From Candidatus Nomurabacteria bacterium (GTDB lineage Bacteria; Patescibacteriota; Minisyncoccia; Phycocordibacterales; SBAW01): a stretch of 36,806 nucleotides of DNA. Made by a program: the position numbers and the translations under genes. Below, piece by piece: positions 25,399-33,382 of the stretch (positions are counted from its first letter, which is position 1; each line of letters starts with the position of its first letter). Below the pieces are notes generated by a model, which did not search any database, was not told the DNA's origin, and saw nothing but the letters and a program-made list of their open reading frames with translations. The stretch lies in the NCBI GenBank assembly GCA_020854065.1, contig JADZGF010000008.1:1-36806 (forward strand), in the 5' to 3' direction.

Positions 25399-25429
25399 AG
25401 CTCCAGATCAGAGGGAAGGAGATCTCCTC

Positions 25430-25603
25430 ATGCGCGTATACCAATTCCGCTACCTGAACGGGCAATCAATGCCCTACACAACCATCAGCGCTAAGGACGA
25501 CGAGGAATTTTCGAGTAAACTTGCCACTTGGGAGAAGGAAACTGGTTTTCGCCATATTCCCTCTACTATGAGCTGGACCTCGGGAGTCCTCCCGCAAAAG
25601 TAA
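25430..25603 (+). CDS. Small hypothetical protein (57 aa, below the ORF-track cutoff)
   Basis: MRVYQFRYLNGQSMPYTTISAKDDEEFSSKLATWEKETGFRHIPSTMSWTSGVLPQK; SD gaaggagat; terminator downstream. Confidence 0.65.
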   Translation: MRVYQFRYLNGQSMPYTTISAKDDEEFSSKLATWEKETGFRHIPSTMSWTSGVLPQK

Positions 25604-25639
25604 ATGGTCAGGGACACATGCTCTACCAACCGCAACGAA

Positions 25640-25672
25640 AAATCCCGGCGATAAGCCGGGATTTGTTTTATA
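25640..25672. terminator. Bidirectional terminator (57-aa ORF / rplB)
   Basis: AAATCCCGGCGATAAGCCGGGATTTGTTTT. Confidence 0.75.
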
Positions 25673-25676
25673 TGTT

Positions 25677-26522
25677 TTAACCTTTCTTGCGCTTGCCAAC
25701 CTTGCGGCGGGAAACAATAAGGTAGTTGCTGTATTTCTTCGGACGGCGAGTCTTCTGACCTTTGCCCGTTGGCTTGCCCCAAAGGCTCTTTGCGCGGCGC
25801 AAACCACGGCCCTGGCGGCCTTCACCACCGCCGTGTGGGTGATCTACCGGGTTCATTGCAGTACCGCGTACGGTAGGGCGGATACCGAGCCAGCGGCTGC
25901 GGCCTGCCTTACCGATCGTGCGGAGATGATGTTCCTCGTTGCTGACCTCGCCAAGCGTTGCGTAGCAGGTCTCAAGCACGCGGCGTACCTCGCTTGATGG
26001 CATCTTAAGGTCTGCATATCCCTGATCGCGAGCGATGATTTCGATGTGAGTACCGGCTGCACGACCAAGCTTGCCACCCTGACCTGGCTTAATCTCTACG
26101 TTGTATATAAATGCGCCAATAGGCATTGCGGAGAGTGGCATGCGATTGCCTGGAGTTGCAGGAACATGCTCCCCTGCCTCGATCGTGGAACCGACGGTAA
26201 CGGACTGAGGAAGGAGTGCATAGCGGCGAGAACCATCACGGTAGACGAGGAGACCGATAAAGCCCGAGCGACTTGGATCGTACTCAACAGTCTCAACACG
26301 TGCAGGAATCTTCTTCTCGTACGTAAAATCAACATCACGGAAGAGGCGCTTGTGACCACCTCCCTTGTGACGGACCGAAATGCGGCCATTGCTCGAGCGA
26401 CCAACACCGCGCTTACCACCAGTCGTCAAAGACTTGTGCGGTTCAGACGCCGTAAGCTTCCCACGGAAGGTTACGGTGGTCATGTGGCGACGAGACTTTG
26501 TGTATGGCTTGTAGGATTTCAT
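25677..26522 (-). CDS. rplB: 50S ribosomal protein uL2
   Basis: MKSYKPYTKSRRHMTTV...RGTAMNPVDHPHGGGEGR. Confidence 0.97.
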   Translation of the reverse strand: MKSYKPYTKSRRHMTTVTFRGKLTASEPHKSLTTGGKRGVGRSSNGRISVRHKGGGHKRLFRDVDFTYEKKIPARVETVEYDPSRSGFIGLLVYRDGSRRYALLPQSVTVGSTIEAGEHVPATPGNRMPLSAMPIGAFIYNVEIKPGQGGKLGRAAGTHIEIIARDQGYADLKMPSSEVRRVLETCYATLGEVSNEEHHLRTIGKAGRSRWLGIRPTVRGTAMNPVDHPHGGGEGRQGRGLRRAKSLWGKPTGKGQKTRRPKKYSNYLIVSRRKVGKRKKG

Positions 26523-26531
26523 AGTAGTTCG

Positions 26532-26819
26532 TTATGCAAGATCGATCTTTTCGCCCTTTTTAAGAAAGACGTATGCCTTTTTGCCACCAGCGCTGTACCC
26601 AATACGATTGGTGCCACGGGTGCGGACCGACTTACGTGCAATTGCAGAAAAGGTAACTTTGCGTGGGTTTACGCTGTAGATCTCTTTCACCGCACGTGCA
26701 ACATCGCTCTTGGTTGCATTCGTTGCAACGTTAAAGGTGTAGCAGCCCGACTCTGCAAGGTATGCAGCCTTCTCGGTGATGCGGGGTGTATGCAAAATGT
26801 GAAGTGCAGGCTTATTCAT
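26532..26819 (-). CDS. rplW: 50S ribosomal protein uL23
   Basis: PRITEKAAYLAESGCYTFNVATNATKSDVARAVKEIYSV. Confidence 0.93.
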   Translation of the reverse strand: MNKPALHILHTPRITEKAAYLAESGCYTFNVATNATKSDVARAVKEIYSVNPRKVTFSAIARKSVRTRGTNRIGYSAGGKKAYVFLKKGEKIDLA

Positions 26820-27450
26820 GGTTTTTTGCGAGTGCCTTAAGGGCCATATCGGGGTTTGCGATGATGAGCTGGCGCTTCGAGAGGATAGAAATTGGGTTTA
26901 GGTTGCGAATCTCCTCGACTGCAACGTTGCCAAAGTTACGGAAGCTCTTCTTCGTTGCGACTGCAGCCTCAGGGATAGCGATGAGAGCAGCATTCTTGCG
27001 GCGGATGATCTTGAGCGCTGAGAGGACTGCCTTGGCATCTTTTGCCTTAGGTGCAGCGAAGGTAAGGCTATCGAGGAATATAATCTCGCCATCCTTTGCC
27101 TTCTTTGAGAGCACGACAAGCAATGCCTTCTGGCGCATGCCACGAGTAATGGTGCGAGTGTAGTTCTTCTCGTTGCGTGGACCATGTGCCACACCGCCGC
27201 CGCGCCAGATAGGGCTGCGAGACGAGCCGTGACGTGCACGACCAGTACCCTTCTGCTTCCACGGCTTCTTACCACCGCCACGGACCTCACCACGATCTTT
27301 CGTGTGTGCAGTACCTGCGCGAGCATTGCTTTGCATGGAGGTGACCACCTGGTGAACCAAGTCGGCGTTCCATGTGTGGCCAAAGATATTCTCCGGCAGC
27401 TTTACGCTCCCCGATTCCTTGCCCTGCATGTTGTACATTTTTGCTTCCAT
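26812..27450 (-). CDS. rplD: 50S ribosomal protein uL4
   Basis: RAGTAHTKDRGEVRGGGKKPWKQKGTGRARHGSSRSPIWRGGGVAHGP. Confidence 0.96.
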   Translation of the reverse strand: MEAKMYNMQGKESGSVKLPENIFGHTWNADLVHQVVTSMQSNARAGTAHTKDRGEVRGGGKKPWKQKGTGRARHGSSRSPIWRGGGVAHGPRNEKNYTRTITRGMRQKALLVVLSKKAKDGEIIFLDSLTFAAPKAKDAKAVLSALKIIRRKNAALIAIPEAAVATKKSFRNFGNVAVEEIRNLNPISILSKRQLIIANPDMALKALAKNHE

Positions 27451-27458
27451 AGTATTTT

Positions 27459-28067
27459 TTAGCCGCGAATCTCAACGACGGTACCTTTGCGACCCGGTAC
27501 AGCACCTGCGAGCACCAACTCACCGCTCTCCGGATGTACCTGGAGCACTGCGAGATTGCGTACGGTAACACGATCCGAGCCCATGCGGCCTGCCATGCGC
27601 ATACCTTTTGCCACACGACCACCAGCACGACCACCCGAGCCACCGATAGAACCTGGTGAGCGCTCAGAGTGCTTCTGACCGTGAGAGCGAGGACCGCCAT
27701 GGAAACCATGACGCTTCACGACGCCCTGGAAGCCCTTACCTTTCGAGATAGCGGAGACCTCTACTTTGTCGCCGACTGCAAATGTAGTCACATCGACTAC
27801 CGAGCCAACCTCAGGAGTCTCGGTGGTGCGGAGTTCTTTAAAAACCTTAAATGCCTTGCCTTTTGCATGGCCAAGCTGGGGCTTGCTGACGCGAGACGGC
27901 TTCGTCTCGAGTGCTGCAAGCTGGACGGCCTGATAGCCTTCCTTTTCAGTAGTCTTGATTTGGGTGACGGTGTTTGGAGCAGCAGTAATGACAGTCGCAG
28001 CATAAGCCCGACCGTCTTCGGTGAACACAGTAACCATCTTCCCCTTGGTTCCAAGGATAAATTTCAT
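27459..28067 (-). CDS. rplC: 50S ribosomal protein uL3
   Basis: MKFILGTKGKMVTVF...SKGKGFQGVVKRHGFHGGPRSHGQ...GRMGSDRVTVRNL. Confidence 0.95.
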   Translation of the reverse strand: MKFILGTKGKMVTVFTEDGRAYAATVITAAPNTVTQIKTTEKEGYQAVQLAALETKPSRVSKPQLGHAKGKAFKVFKELRTTETPEVGSVVDVTTFAVGDKVEVSAISKGKGFQGVVKRHGFHGGPRSHGQKHSERSPGSIGGSGGRAGGRVAKGMRMAGRMGSDRVTVRNLAVLQVHPESGELVLAGAVPGRKGTVVEIRG

Positions 28068-28125
28068 AATGTTGTGGTTGGTCCCCGGGGGGACGCACAT
28101 CAACGCTATTTCTAACGTCCCGAGC

Positions 28126-28154
28126 ACTATATATCAAAGGTTCCTTTTGTGCAA
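28126..28154 (-). promoter_or_regulatory. Promoter of rplC segment: TTGCAC-N17-TATAGT
   Basis: + strand ACTATA 28126-28131 and GTGCAA 28149-28154. Confidence 0.7.
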
Positions 28155-28155
28155 G

Positions 28156-28180
28156 AAGAGACCTCCTTTCGGAGGTCCAG
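28156..28180 (-). terminator. Intrinsic terminator
   Basis: GGACCTCC-GAAA-GGAGGTCTCTTCTT on minus strand. Confidence 0.6.
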
Positions 28181-28182
28181 TT

Positions 28183-28521
28183 TTAGTATTCGATGCTTAA
28201 CATATCGAGCTCATAGGTATGGACAAAAACCGAAAAAGATTCTTTGTCCCGATAGAGCTCTTCGTAGGTTGGCACAAACACATAGTTGTCACCTTGCTTA
28301 TTCTTTCCGCTCAGAATGCGGTTGAGACGCGCAGGACCACCTTTGCGTTTGGTCCTTAAAGGCAAGGCATCGAACTCACGTTGAGCGAGATTTCCATAAA
28401 AAACCTCACCTTCTTTTCGTTCAAAATCTTGATTGAGCGCGCCACGTTTTAGGCGAGCCTCTTTATTTTGCAACAAACGCGCCCTGATTGGCGCGAAAAT
28501 CGTATCGTCTATATAGCTCAA
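28183..28521 (-). CDS. Hypothetical protein (112 aa, TTG start)
   Basis: SD AGGAGGGA; MSYIDDTIFAPIRARLLQNKEARLKRGALNQDFERKEGEVFYGNLAQREFDALPLRTKRKG... Confidence 0.65.
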   Translation of the reverse strand: MSYIDDTIFAPIRARLLQNKEARLKRGALNQDFERKEGEVFYGNLAQREFDALPLRTKRKGGPARLNRILSGKNKQGDNYVFVPTYEELYRDKESFSVFVHTYELDMLSIEY

Positions 28522-28605
28522 CCTTCCCTCCTTCGATGTTGATGTGCTTTCAACAAGCCTATCATCGAAAAGATGGCCGAAAGGGAGAGGTGTGAACAGC
28601 AGAAA

Positions 28606-28623
28606 GGGGGCTTAGCCGCCCCC
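28606..28623 (-). terminator. Hairpin overlapping the stop codon, weak terminator
   Basis: Minus strand GGGGGC-GGCTAA-GCCCCCTTTCTG; TAA stop in loop. Confidence 0.5.
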
Positions 28624-28923
28624 AGAAGTCCTTTTTCTCCACTCATGACCAGGTTTGGTGATCGTGGCCTGACTTGAAGACACAATTTCACAGTCCTTAT
28701 TTATACGGAGTACCCGGATGAGAACCATCGTAGAGGTCTCCCCCTCCAGGAGCCGAATTTCCATAATTCCCGGCTTACCATAGATCGCTCTCACCTCTTG
28801 CACGTATTCGCGTCTGAGATCACGTTCCTTTAAACACGTGTGAAATCGGGTCAGAAACGAATCGGGCAACGGACCAAGTGCCTTCCGAGCTGTTTTCAAT
28901 AGATCTACTACCTTGAGCGTCAC
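28612..28923 (-). CDS. Hypothetical protein (103 aa, GTG start)
   Basis: SD TAGGAGGG; MTLKVVDLLKTARKALGPLPDSFLTRFHTCLKERDLRREYVQEVRAIYGKPGIMEIRLLEGETS... Confidence 0.65.
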   Translation of the reverse strand: MTLKVVDLLKTARKALGPLPDSFLTRFHTCLKERDLRREYVQEVRAIYGKPGIMEIRLLEGETSTMVLIRVLRINKDCEIVSSSQATITKPGHEWRKRTSGGG

Positions 28924-28982
28924 TCTTCCCTCCTACCAATGTGCTTTGTCGTAGAGTACCAGCGTCAAATCTTTATGCAAAT

Positions 28983-29015
28983 AAAAAACCCGAGGCGACG
29001 CCATGACGCCTCGGG
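28983..29015 (-). terminator. Intrinsic terminator (minus)
   Basis: CCCGAGGCG...CGCCTCGGG followed by TTTTTT on minus strand. Confidence 0.7.
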
Positions 29016-29085
29016 CCACTTCTACCGGATGAAAGGTAGTTGTCCCTGGAAAGGACACCTCTATCATACTAGATTTATGCAAACG

Positions 29086-29113
29086 AAAAAGTCCCTCGCG
29101 CGAGGGACTTTTT
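29086..29113. terminator. Perfectly palindromic bidirectional terminator
   Basis: AAAAAGTCCCTCGCGCGAGGGACTTTTT. Confidence 0.75.
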
Positions 29114-29269
29114 CGGCATGCCCGACCTATAGTATCGGACGTATTTTGTTGTGTGCACAACACCCTGAAAACAATGAGCACCTTTTTTCTATTCTATCAG
29201 AAATGAGAGACAAAACAATGAAGAATTTCCACATACAAAAAAATAAACGTGTGGCATACTAAACTCTCC

Positions 29270-29653
29270 ATGCTTTCGTATATCCTTAAAAAACGTTCGT
29301 GGTGGGAACATCCCGTCATAGATCTTTGGACTATTCCCCACACTCTCTCAGGCGCACTACTCGCCTATGCAGTCATCTGGTTTGGAATCAATCTATGGCT
29401 CGGTTTAGGAATTGGTATCGCTATAGCGATTGGATGGGAAATCTTTGAAAAAATCACCCATATATCGGACGTTGAGCACCATACCAATGGGGCAAGCGAT
29501 GTCATCGTAGCTCAAATTGGCTATGGCGCAGGTGTATGGCTCTTTACCACTTACACCACTATTGGGTTTGGTGCTGGCATTGCAGCATGTCTCCTCCTTA
29601 TTTTTGGAGGCATATCTCTCTTAGGATGGCTTTCCCATCATTGGTACGGATAG
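29270..29653 (+). CDS. Small multi-pass membrane protein
   Basis: MLSYILKKRSWWEHPVIDLWTIPHTLSGALLAYAVIWFGINLWLGLGIGIAIAIGWEIFEKITHISDVEHHTNGASDVIVAQIGYGAGVWLF... Confidence 0.75.
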   Translation: MLSYILKKRSWWEHPVIDLWTIPHTLSGALLAYAVIWFGINLWLGLGIGIAIAIGWEIFEKITHISDVEHHTNGASDVIVAQIGYGAGVWLFTTYTTIGFGAGIAACLLLIFGGISLLGWLSHHWYG

Positions 29654-29661
29654 ACATACTT

Positions 29662-29692
29662 AAAAACTCCCCTCATGCGAGGGGAGTTTTAG
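29662..29692. terminator. Bidirectional terminator (membrane protein / rpsJ)
   Basis: AAAACTCCCCTCATGCGAGGGGAGTTTT. Confidence 0.8.
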
Positions 29693-30058
29693 TTAGGCCA
29701 TCTTTACGTCAATCGTCACACCGGACGGGAGCGAGAGGTTGGTCAGCGCCTCGATAACCTTAGGCGTTGGGTCCAAAATATCGATCACGCGCTTGTGAAT
29801 ACGCATTTCAAACTGCTCGCGTGCATCTTTGTAGATGAAGGTTGAGCGGTTGACCGTATATTTCTTAATCTCAGTCGGAAGCGGAATCGGACCAGCGACT
29901 TTTGCATCGTAACGCAATGCCGTATCCAATATCTGCTTCACTGACGCATCGAGCACTTTGTGCTCATATGCACGCACCTTAATGCGCAGGCGTGCTGCTG
30001 GTGCTTCTGCTTTCTTTGCACGAGGCTTTGAGACCTTCTTTTTTTCTTCGGTTGCCAT
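29693..30058 (-). CDS. rpsJ: 30S ribosomal protein uS10
   Basis: LRIKVRAYEHKVLDASVKQILDTALRYDAKVAGPIPLPTEIKKYTVNRSTFIYKDAREQFEMRIHKR. Confidence 0.96.
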   Translation of the reverse strand: MATEEKKKVSKPRAKKAEAPAARLRIKVRAYEHKVLDASVKQILDTALRYDAKVAGPIPLPTEIKKYTVNRSTFIYKDAREQFEMRIHKRVIDILDPTPKVIEALTNLSLPSGVTIDVKMA

Positions 30059-30157
30059 ACTGTGTGAGTCTAGTTCTCCCCTGCCCTAGCAGAAGTAACC
30101 TATACCCGATTAGCTAACGCTTACAGATAATAAACGAACGCTTTGGATACTAGCATA

Positions 30158-30187
30158 GAAAAACCCCGCAGAGAAGCGGGGTTTTTC
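30158..30187. terminator. Bidirectional terminator after tuf
   Basis: AAAAACCCCGCAGAGAAGCGGGGTTTTT. Confidence 0.8.
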
Positions 30188-30206
30188 GTTCAATCACTTA
30201 GAGAGA

Positions 30207-31400
30207 TTACGCGATGATCTTGGTGACGACACCTGCACCTACCGTCTTGCCGCCCTCGCGGACTGCAAAGCGGGTCTTGTCCTCGAGTGCTACAGGAGCA
30301 ACGAGTTTGACCTTAAAGGTAACGGTATCACCTGGCATGACCATCTCGGTACCTGCTGCCAAGGTTACCTCGCCCGTTACGTCCGTAGTGCGGACATAGA
30401 ACTGTGGCTTGTAACCAGTGAAGAATGGGGTGTGACGACCACCTTCGTCCTTGGTGAGGATGTATACCTCTGCCTCGAACTCAGTGTGTGGGGTAACGGA
30501 GCCTGGCTTCGCAAGCACCTGACCGCGATGGATATCCTCCTTCGCAGTACCGCGTAAGAGAATACCTGCGTTGTCACCTGCCTGACCCTGGTCGAGCTGC
30601 TTGTTGAACATCTCGATACCAGTGACAGTCGTCTTAGAGGTTGGCTGGAGACCAACGATCTCGATTTCCTCACCTACCTTAAGAACACCGCGCTCGATAC
30701 GGCCGGTAACGACAGTACCGCGACCTTCAATCGAGAAGATGTCTTCAACAGGCATAAGGAATGGCTTGTCGAGCTCGCGAGTTGGATCTGGGAAATAGCT
30801 GTCCATGGTGTTCGCAAGATCCAAGATCTTCTGCGCCCACTCATCGGTCAAGTCAGTTGCCTCAAGAGCCTTGAGACCTGAACCACGAATAACTGGAGAG
30901 TCAGCGTAGCCTTGTTTTGCAAGAAGATCCTTTACCTCCTCTTCAACGAGGTCGATAAGGTCTTTGTCATCAACCATGTCGCACTTGTTAAGGAAGACGA
31001 TGATTTTTGGCACACCGACCTGTTTTGCGAGCAGAATGTGCTCACGAGTCTGGGGCATAACACCGTCAGTTGCTGCAACCACGAGTACTGCGCCGTCCAT
31101 TTGGGCAGCACCAGTAATCATGTTCTTGATGTAGTCGGCGTGACCCGGTGCATCAATGTGCGCGTAGTGACGCTTAGGAGTCTCGTACTCCGAGTGGTGG
31201 AGCGCGATTGTAATACCGCGAGCCTTCTCTTCAGGAGCATTGTCGATACCATCGACACCCTCAACGCGGGCACCGTAGCCCTGGCCCTTTGCCATGTCGA
31301 GCGTGTGGAGGATCGATGCAGTGAGCGTAGTTTTACCGTGGTCGACGTGACCAATGGTACCTACGTTCATGTGCGGCTTAGACCTCTCAAAATTTGCCAT
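30207..31400 (-). CDS. tuf: Elongation factor Tu
   Basis: [30 protein letters not shown]...[26 protein letters not shown]. Confidence 0.98.
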   Translation of the reverse strand: MANFERSKPHMNVGTIGHVDHGKTTLTASILHTLDMAKGQGYGARVEGVDGIDNAPEEKARGITIALHHSEYETPKRHYAHIDAPGHADYIKNMITGAAQMDGAVLVVAATDGVMPQTREHILLAKQVGVPKIIVFLNKCDMVDDKDLIDLVEEEVKDLLAKQGYADSPVIRGSGLKALEATDLTDEWAQKILDLANTMDSYFPDPTRELDKPFLMPVEDIFSIEGRGTVVTGRIERGVLKVGEEIEIVGLQPTSKTTVTGIEMFNKQLDQGQAGDNAGILLRGTAKEDIHRGQVLAKPGSVTPHTEFEAEVYILTKDEGGRHTPFFTGYKPQFYVRTTDVTGEVTLAAGTEMVMPGDTVTFKVKLVAPVALEDKTRFAVREGGKTVGAGVVTKIIA

Positions 31401-31501
31401 ACAAAATACCTAAATTACTAATTGACCTGATAATTAATTTCGAGCAAAAGGAAGCACGCCCCTTATGCGTTAGGGGTAATACTATACAAAACACCCTAAA
31501 A

Positions 31502-31529
31502 GCGCAACCCCGATGGACGAGGTTGCGCC
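31502..31529 (-). terminator. Intrinsic terminator
   Basis: Minus strand GCGCAACCTCGTCCATCGGGGTTGCGCTTTTA. Confidence 0.7.
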
Positions 31530-31542
31530 TCTATATTTCTAT

Positions 31543-32055
31543 TTAATAGAGCCCGGTTTGATACAACGCCTCGCTGAGTGACGCAGCCATCGCTTTCCCG
31601 GGAACCAACCCGAGGGTGGCCAATATATCAGGCACCCTACTCATGGTCTCGTACAAACTCTCAGGCATATAGACCATGGCCTCAATGCTTGCAGCCAGAT
31701 TCTGGTCGAACGCTTCGGAATAGGCTTGCAAAAACTCAAGCGGCCCAAAATATACAGATGCTGACATTGCCACCTGCTCTTCCGGCACACTGTAGGCTGC
31801 AAGAGGTTCCTGCACAGGCTCTGCGTAATACGAGAGAGGTTCCGCAGAACCCCGCAGTACTTCCTCAACCGAAGAAACAGTCCCTTGATCTACTCCAAAA
31901 GATGAGAGGAGTAATAAAACAGAAGAGACTTGGGCTTCGGTGAGCGCAGCAGCGCGCGCCGTGAGTGGCATCACGCCAAAGGCAAGCACCAAGAGAGACG
32001 CAAGAACAAAGGCACGGACTGGATTATTTATGTGTATTGAGAGAGCGCGGGTCAT
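31543..32055 (-). CDS. Secreted hypothetical protein
   Basis: Signal peptide AFVLASLLVLAFGVMPLTARAA then ALTEAQVSSVLLLLSSFGVDQGTVSSVEEVLRG. Confidence 0.7.
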   Translation of the reverse strand: MTRALSIHINNPVRAFVLASLLVLAFGVMPLTARAAALTEAQVSSVLLLLSSFGVDQGTVSSVEEVLRGSAEPLSYYAEPVQEPLAAYSVPEEQVAMSASVYFGPLEFLQAYSEAFDQNLAASIEAMVYMPESLYETMSRVPDILATLGLVPGKAMAASLSEALYQTGLY

Positions 32056-32089
32056 ACTTTTTCTAAAATCGAACCTAATAAAGCGAGAA

Positions 32090-32118
32090 AGGGCCCCACG
32101 TATGACGTGGTGCCCTGT
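32090..32118 (-). terminator. Intrinsic terminator
   Basis: AGGGCACCACGTCATACGTGGGGCCCTTTCTCGCTTT on minus strand. Confidence 0.65.
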
Positions 32119-32175
32119 TGCTCGTTAGTATAGATCCCTTTCTCTCACTCGCAAGAGTCGAGTGTGGATATCTTT

Positions 32176-33282
32176 TTAGTCTTCTATCTCGAAGGTGACA
32201 CTGTCATCCTCGTCGATCTCATCGCGGTAGCCGTAGTAGTCGTCTACCAACGTTACTTTGATATAGAACTCCCCGTCGAGATCATAACCACAAAGGCCGT
32301 TCGGGTATTGCTGGGTGCAGTAATCCCGGCGCTCAGGGATATCCCACTCATAGCTCTCCTCATCTGCATCCTCTATAGCAATGGTGCCTACAAAGTCATC
32401 GTCCTCGTCGTAGAGGTCTATAATTACCGAGCTGTTGCGTGGTTCATCCGTTACTGTCCACTTAATCTCAAGCTCGTCGCCCTGTTCGTACGTACGGCTA
32501 CCGCTTGGGGACGTAACATTAACTGTTCCGTCGTCATCGTTGTCGCCATCCTCATCGCGCACGATAAAGCTTGCGCGGTTGCTGCGGATCTCAGTGACCT
32601 CAATCTCGTAGTCGCCAAAGTCCTCAGAATCACCCTCTTCAAGCACAAAGGTTTCCTGACGATTCCAGAGGCAGTATGTGCCTGGGCGGCAGGACTCAGA
32701 TACGGTAATGCGGACCTCATCATCATTGCGGGAATTGCCGTAATACCATGCGTAGCCACCACCAATCTGGTTGAGAACAATGGTCAATTCGCCGTTGCGT
32801 TCGCGAATGGTTTGGCCCTGGTATAGATCAAATTCACGATCCAAGCGGAATGTCTCACCTACCTGACCTGGGGTTGTAGGGTATCCAGGTGTATAGCCAC
32901 CCTGGCCACAAGTGCGCTGGATAGCTGCACGGGTCAAAGGACCTACGCCACCAGTTGCCGGAGAAACACCCTGCTCGCGCTGGAACTGCGCAACGTTTGC
33001 AGAGGTAAGAGAGCCATAGTAACCGGTAACCAACTGGTTATAGCCGCGGGTTGCCAAAAACTGCTGGAGCTCAGTTACCTGTGCGCCGCTCATACCAACC
33101 GTAAGGTTAGTGTAGAGGTTTGGGCATACTGCAGTAGGAGCGTATGCAGTTGGGTACTGATAGCTATACTGCGGAGCTGGGTACTGGTATCCGTACTGGT
33201 TGTAGTACTGGGCAGACACCGCCGAGACCCCGAAGAGACCGAGTACAAGGACCGAGAGACCTATAATTTTGCCTGTATTCAT
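32176..33282 (-). CDS. Secreted protein with peptidoglycan-binding-like domain and acidic Ig-like C-terminal domain
   Basis: Signal peptide; Tyr/Gln-rich linker; LTVGMSGAQVTELQQFLATRGYNQLVTGYYGSLTSANVAQFQREQGVSPATGGVGPLTRAAIQ; VNVTSPSGSRTYEQGDELEIKWTV. Confidence 0.85.
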   Translation of the reverse strand: MNTGKIIGLSVLVLGLFGVSAVSAQYYNQYGYQYPAPQYSYQYPTAYAPTAVCPNLYTNLTVGMSGAQVTELQQFLATRGYNQLVTGYYGSLTSANVAQFQREQGVSPATGGVGPLTRAAIQRTCGQGGYTPGYPTTPGQVGETFRLDREFDLYQGQTIRERNGELTIVLNQIGGGYAWYYGNSRNDDEVRITVSESCRPGTYCLWNRQETFVLEEGDSEDFGDYEIEVTEIRSNRASFIVRDEDGDNDDDGTVNVTSPSGSRTYEQGDELEIKWTVTDEPRNSSVIIDLYDEDDDFVGTIAIEDADEESYEWDIPERRDYCTQQYPNGLCGYDLDGEFYIKVTLVDDYYGYRDEIDEDDSVTFEIED

Positions 33283-33348
33283 AGTAAAAGTGTGGCGTTA
33301 ATAACGCGCTCACAATACCACAAGACGCATGAAGCGCAACTGTATTAC

Positions 33349-33379
33349 AAAAAACCCCCGGTATAAGCCGGGGGTTTTG
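33349..33379. terminator. Terminator after fusA
   Basis: AAAACCCCCGGTATAAGCCGGGGGTTTT. Confidence 0.8.
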
Positions 33380-33382
33380 ATT

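Noticed and set aside
28933-29181. Minus ORF 28933-29181
   Set aside because: An intrinsic terminator with T6 falls inside it and no clear SD-led start; treated as possible sRNA region instead.
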